NCBI GenBank assembly: GCA_030631875.1
Contig: DAOVKH010000091.1
Location: forward strand, 1 to 7,070
Direction of reading: 5' to 3'
DNA from: Deltaproteobacteria bacterium
Lineage (GTDB): Bacteria > Desulfobacterota > GWC2-55-46 > DRQE01
Length of the DNA: 7,070 bases
A program made the translations under genes and the position numbers. The notes beneath the pieces were generated by a model. The model did not search any database, had not been told where the DNA came from, and saw only the letters and a program-made list of their open reading frames with translations. Of this stretch, positions 5,909 to 7,070 are shown piece after piece. Positions within the stretch are counted from its first letter, which is position 1. Each line of letters starts with the position of its first letter.

Positions 5909-6460
5909 ATGCTACTACCACCCTTTGAACTGAACATTCCGAATGTCTTGACCCTATTCAGGTTCTTCCTTGTGCCGGTCTTCATATGGCTCGTCTTAAT
6001 AGACAATTTGTTTTACGGGTTTATAGTCTTCATCGTCGCAGGCGTAACCGACGCGATAGACGGTTTTATAGCAAGGCGTTTTAATATGGCAACGGACTTT
6101 GGCGCCGCCGCCGACCCTATAGCCGATAAATCGCTCATCGTATCTGCTTTTGTGATACTTGCGTTAAAGGGCTGGGTATGGCCGCCCTTGGCCTTTGCTG
6201 TAATAATCAGAGACATTATGATACTTGCCGGTTGTCTAAGGCTCAGGCTCGGCGGACGCCGCTTTAAGATACTCCCTTCCATATACAGTAAGGCCACGAC
6301 GGTATTTCAGATAACTACGGTCGTAATAGTCTTTCCTGTCTTGAAGGTTCCGGGTAATTTCGTATTGGCTATAGTTTACGTGACGACACTACTTACGATA
6401 GTAAGCGCACTGCACTACGCATGGGTTGGGTTGCGTATACATAGAGGAGATCAAGTTTGA
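5909..6460 (+). CDS. pgsA: CDP-diacylglycerol–glycerol-3-phosphate 3-phosphatidyltransferase (PgsA)
   Basis: PgsA makes phosphatidylglycerol phosphate from CDP-diacylglycerol and glycerol-3-phosphate, the committed step to phosphatidylglycerol and cardiolipin, in the inner membrane. Residues 48-73 contain the full CDP-alcohol phosphotransferase signature D-x2-D-G-x2-A-R-x8-G-x3-D-x3-D, with Asp48, Asp51, Asp69 and Asp73 as metal and catalytic ligands. The N-terminal IPNVLTLFRFFLVPVF (10-25) is typical of PgsA rather than Pss or Cls. Several hydrophobic membrane segments follow, at roughly 17-45, 74-110, 130-147 and 151-175. From ATG 5909 the length is 183 residues, normal for the family; GTG 5894 would add five residues. 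A 62-base gap separates it from the lipoprotein gene, and its TGA overlaps the next start by four bases. Other CDP-alcohol transferases share the motif, so the exact acceptor alcohol is inferred from overall likeness. Confidence 0.85.
   Translation: MLLPPFELNIPNVLTLFRFFLVPVFIWLVLIDNLFYGFIVFIVAGVTDAIDGFIARRFNMATDFGAAADPIADKSLIVSAFVILALKGWVWPPLAFAVIIRDIMILAGCLRLRLGGRRFKILPSIYSKATTVFQITTVVIVFPVLKVPGNFVLAIVYVTTLLTIVSALHYAWVGLRIHRGDQV
6445..6449 (+). promoter_or_regulatory. Shine-Dalgarno that supports a TTG start at 6457
   Basis: AGGAG at 6445-6449, inside the last codons of pgsA, lies 7 bases before TTG 6457. The TTG shares bases with the pgsA stop (TTGA). The spacing and strength make the rare TTG start credible; the next in-frame ATG is more than 100 bases downstream, inside conserved sequence. 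Confidence 0.65.
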
Positions 6461-7070
6461 GCTGGAAGATAATAGAGACTATAAAAGAACGTCTTGATAG
6501 AGAAGACGGTACGATATATAAAGATCCGGGCGGGCGGATAAGCATAGCACTCGTATACCCAAATACCTATAAGCCTGCGATGAGTAACTTGGGGCTTCAT
6601 ACTATCTATGCCGCTATAAATTCAATGGACGAGTGTGTATGCGAGCGAGTCTTTTTGCCGGAGAAGGTCGAGACGGCAGAGTATAGAAGCTCCAATACCA
6701 GACTCCTTTCCTATGAATCACAGAGGCCTATAGATGAATTCGATATCGTGGCCTTCACCCTATCATTTGAAGACGACTACATAAATGTTCCGCGCATACT
6801 CACACTCGCAGATATTCCCGTATATTCAAAGGATAGGGCAGGCTCGCATCCGATTGTAATGGGCGGTGGCTGCGGCGTGACACTTAACCCGGAGCCATTG
6901 GCAGAGCTGATGGATCTGTTCTTCATAGGCGAGGCCGATGGCGGTGACTTTAAAGGTTTTATAGAGGCTTACATTGAAGCGCAATCGAAAGGTCTCGGCA
7001 AAGAAGAGCTGATAAACTCTTTTGTCTCCAAAGAAGGTATTTACATACCTTCTTTATATGACGTAGCCTT
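6457..7070 (+). CDS. N-terminal part of a radical SAM/B12-binding-like family protein (3' end outside window)
   Basis: The open frame begins at TTG 6457 and runs to the window edge without a stop, giving 204 complete codons. After a short N-terminal helix the protein reads RISIALVYPNTYKPAMSNLG (about 28-47), LPEKVE, then FDIVAFTLSFEDDYINVPRI (93-112), MGGGCGVTLNPEPLAELMD (about 135-153) and FFIGEADGG. This series of a beta strand, the MSNLG segment, a GG..NPEPLA segment and a GE-containing turn matches the Rossmann-like N-terminal domain of TIGR03960-type radical SAM proteins, which resembles a cobalamin-binding fold. I see no DxHxxG cobalamin-ligand motif, so B12 binding is not indicated. 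The CxxxCxxC cluster motif that would prove a radical SAM enzyme would lie beyond the window, so the enzyme class rests on family likeness. It overlaps pgsA by four bases and is presumably cotranscribed. The substrate is unknown to me. Confidence 0.8.
   Translation, partial: MSWKIIETIKERLDREDGTIYKDPGGRISIALVYPNTYKPAMSNLGLHTIYAAINSMDECVCERVFLPEKVETAEYRSSNTRLLSYESQRPIDEFDIVAFTLSFEDDYINVPRILTLADIPVYSKDRAGSHPIVMGGGCGVTLNPEPLAELMDLFFIGEADGGDFKGFIEAYIEAQSKGLGKEELINSFVSKEGIYIPSLYDVA

Overview
This is an ordinary, densely packed bacterial housekeeping segment. Every convincing gene is on the plus strand, and most neighbours overlap or sit within a few bases of each other. The gene order is acidic tail of a probable ScpB, RluB/RsuA-type pseudouridine synthase, endonuclease III-like glycosylase, MutL, MiaA, a two-gene envelope pair, PgsA, and a radical SAM-type protein. 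This order, together with an endonuclease-type MutL and a COG2231-type endonuclease III relative, fits a Gram-negative bacterium of the former deltaproteobacteria (Desulfobacterota-like) or a nearby phylum. That placement is an inference from remembered family likeness, not from a search. Isoleucine is often encoded by ATA (12 of 24 Ile codons in miaA by hand count), a lineage-type codon habit shared by all the genes here.

Positions 1-909 hold the C-terminal end of an upstream gene, whose acidic tail stops at 170, and rluB, whose open frame overlaps that tail in another frame. Positions 902-4318 form a tightly coupled repair and RNA-modification block. The endonuclease III-like gene overlaps rluB by 8 bases, mutL follows after a 1-base gap, and miaA overlaps the mutL stop by 1 base (TAATG). 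MutL keeps the C-terminal metal-binding nicking motifs, which points to MutH-independent mismatch repair. MiaA prenylates A37 of tRNAs that read UNN codons.

Positions 4319-4389 are AT-rich and carry a weak candidate promoter and a strong Shine-Dalgarno site. They lead into a translationally coupled pair (TGATG): an exported protein with a FlgT-N/LPP20-like look and a lipoprotein with a GNA1162/DUF799-like look. Neither can be assigned a firm function, and they are the least understood genes here. A 62-base gap then leads to pgsA (phospholipid synthesis). A TTG-started gene overlaps the pgsA stop by 4 bases and runs off the window; it is the N-terminal domain of a radical SAM/B12-binding-like family protein.

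I found no mobile element, CRISPR array, tRNA, rRNA or convincing terminator. I do not see an undescribed multi-gene system. The points most worth a second look are the acidic/basic dual-frame overlap at the left edge, the endonuclease III-like protein that lacks the catalytic lysine and the fourth cluster cysteine, and the uncharacterised envelope pair.
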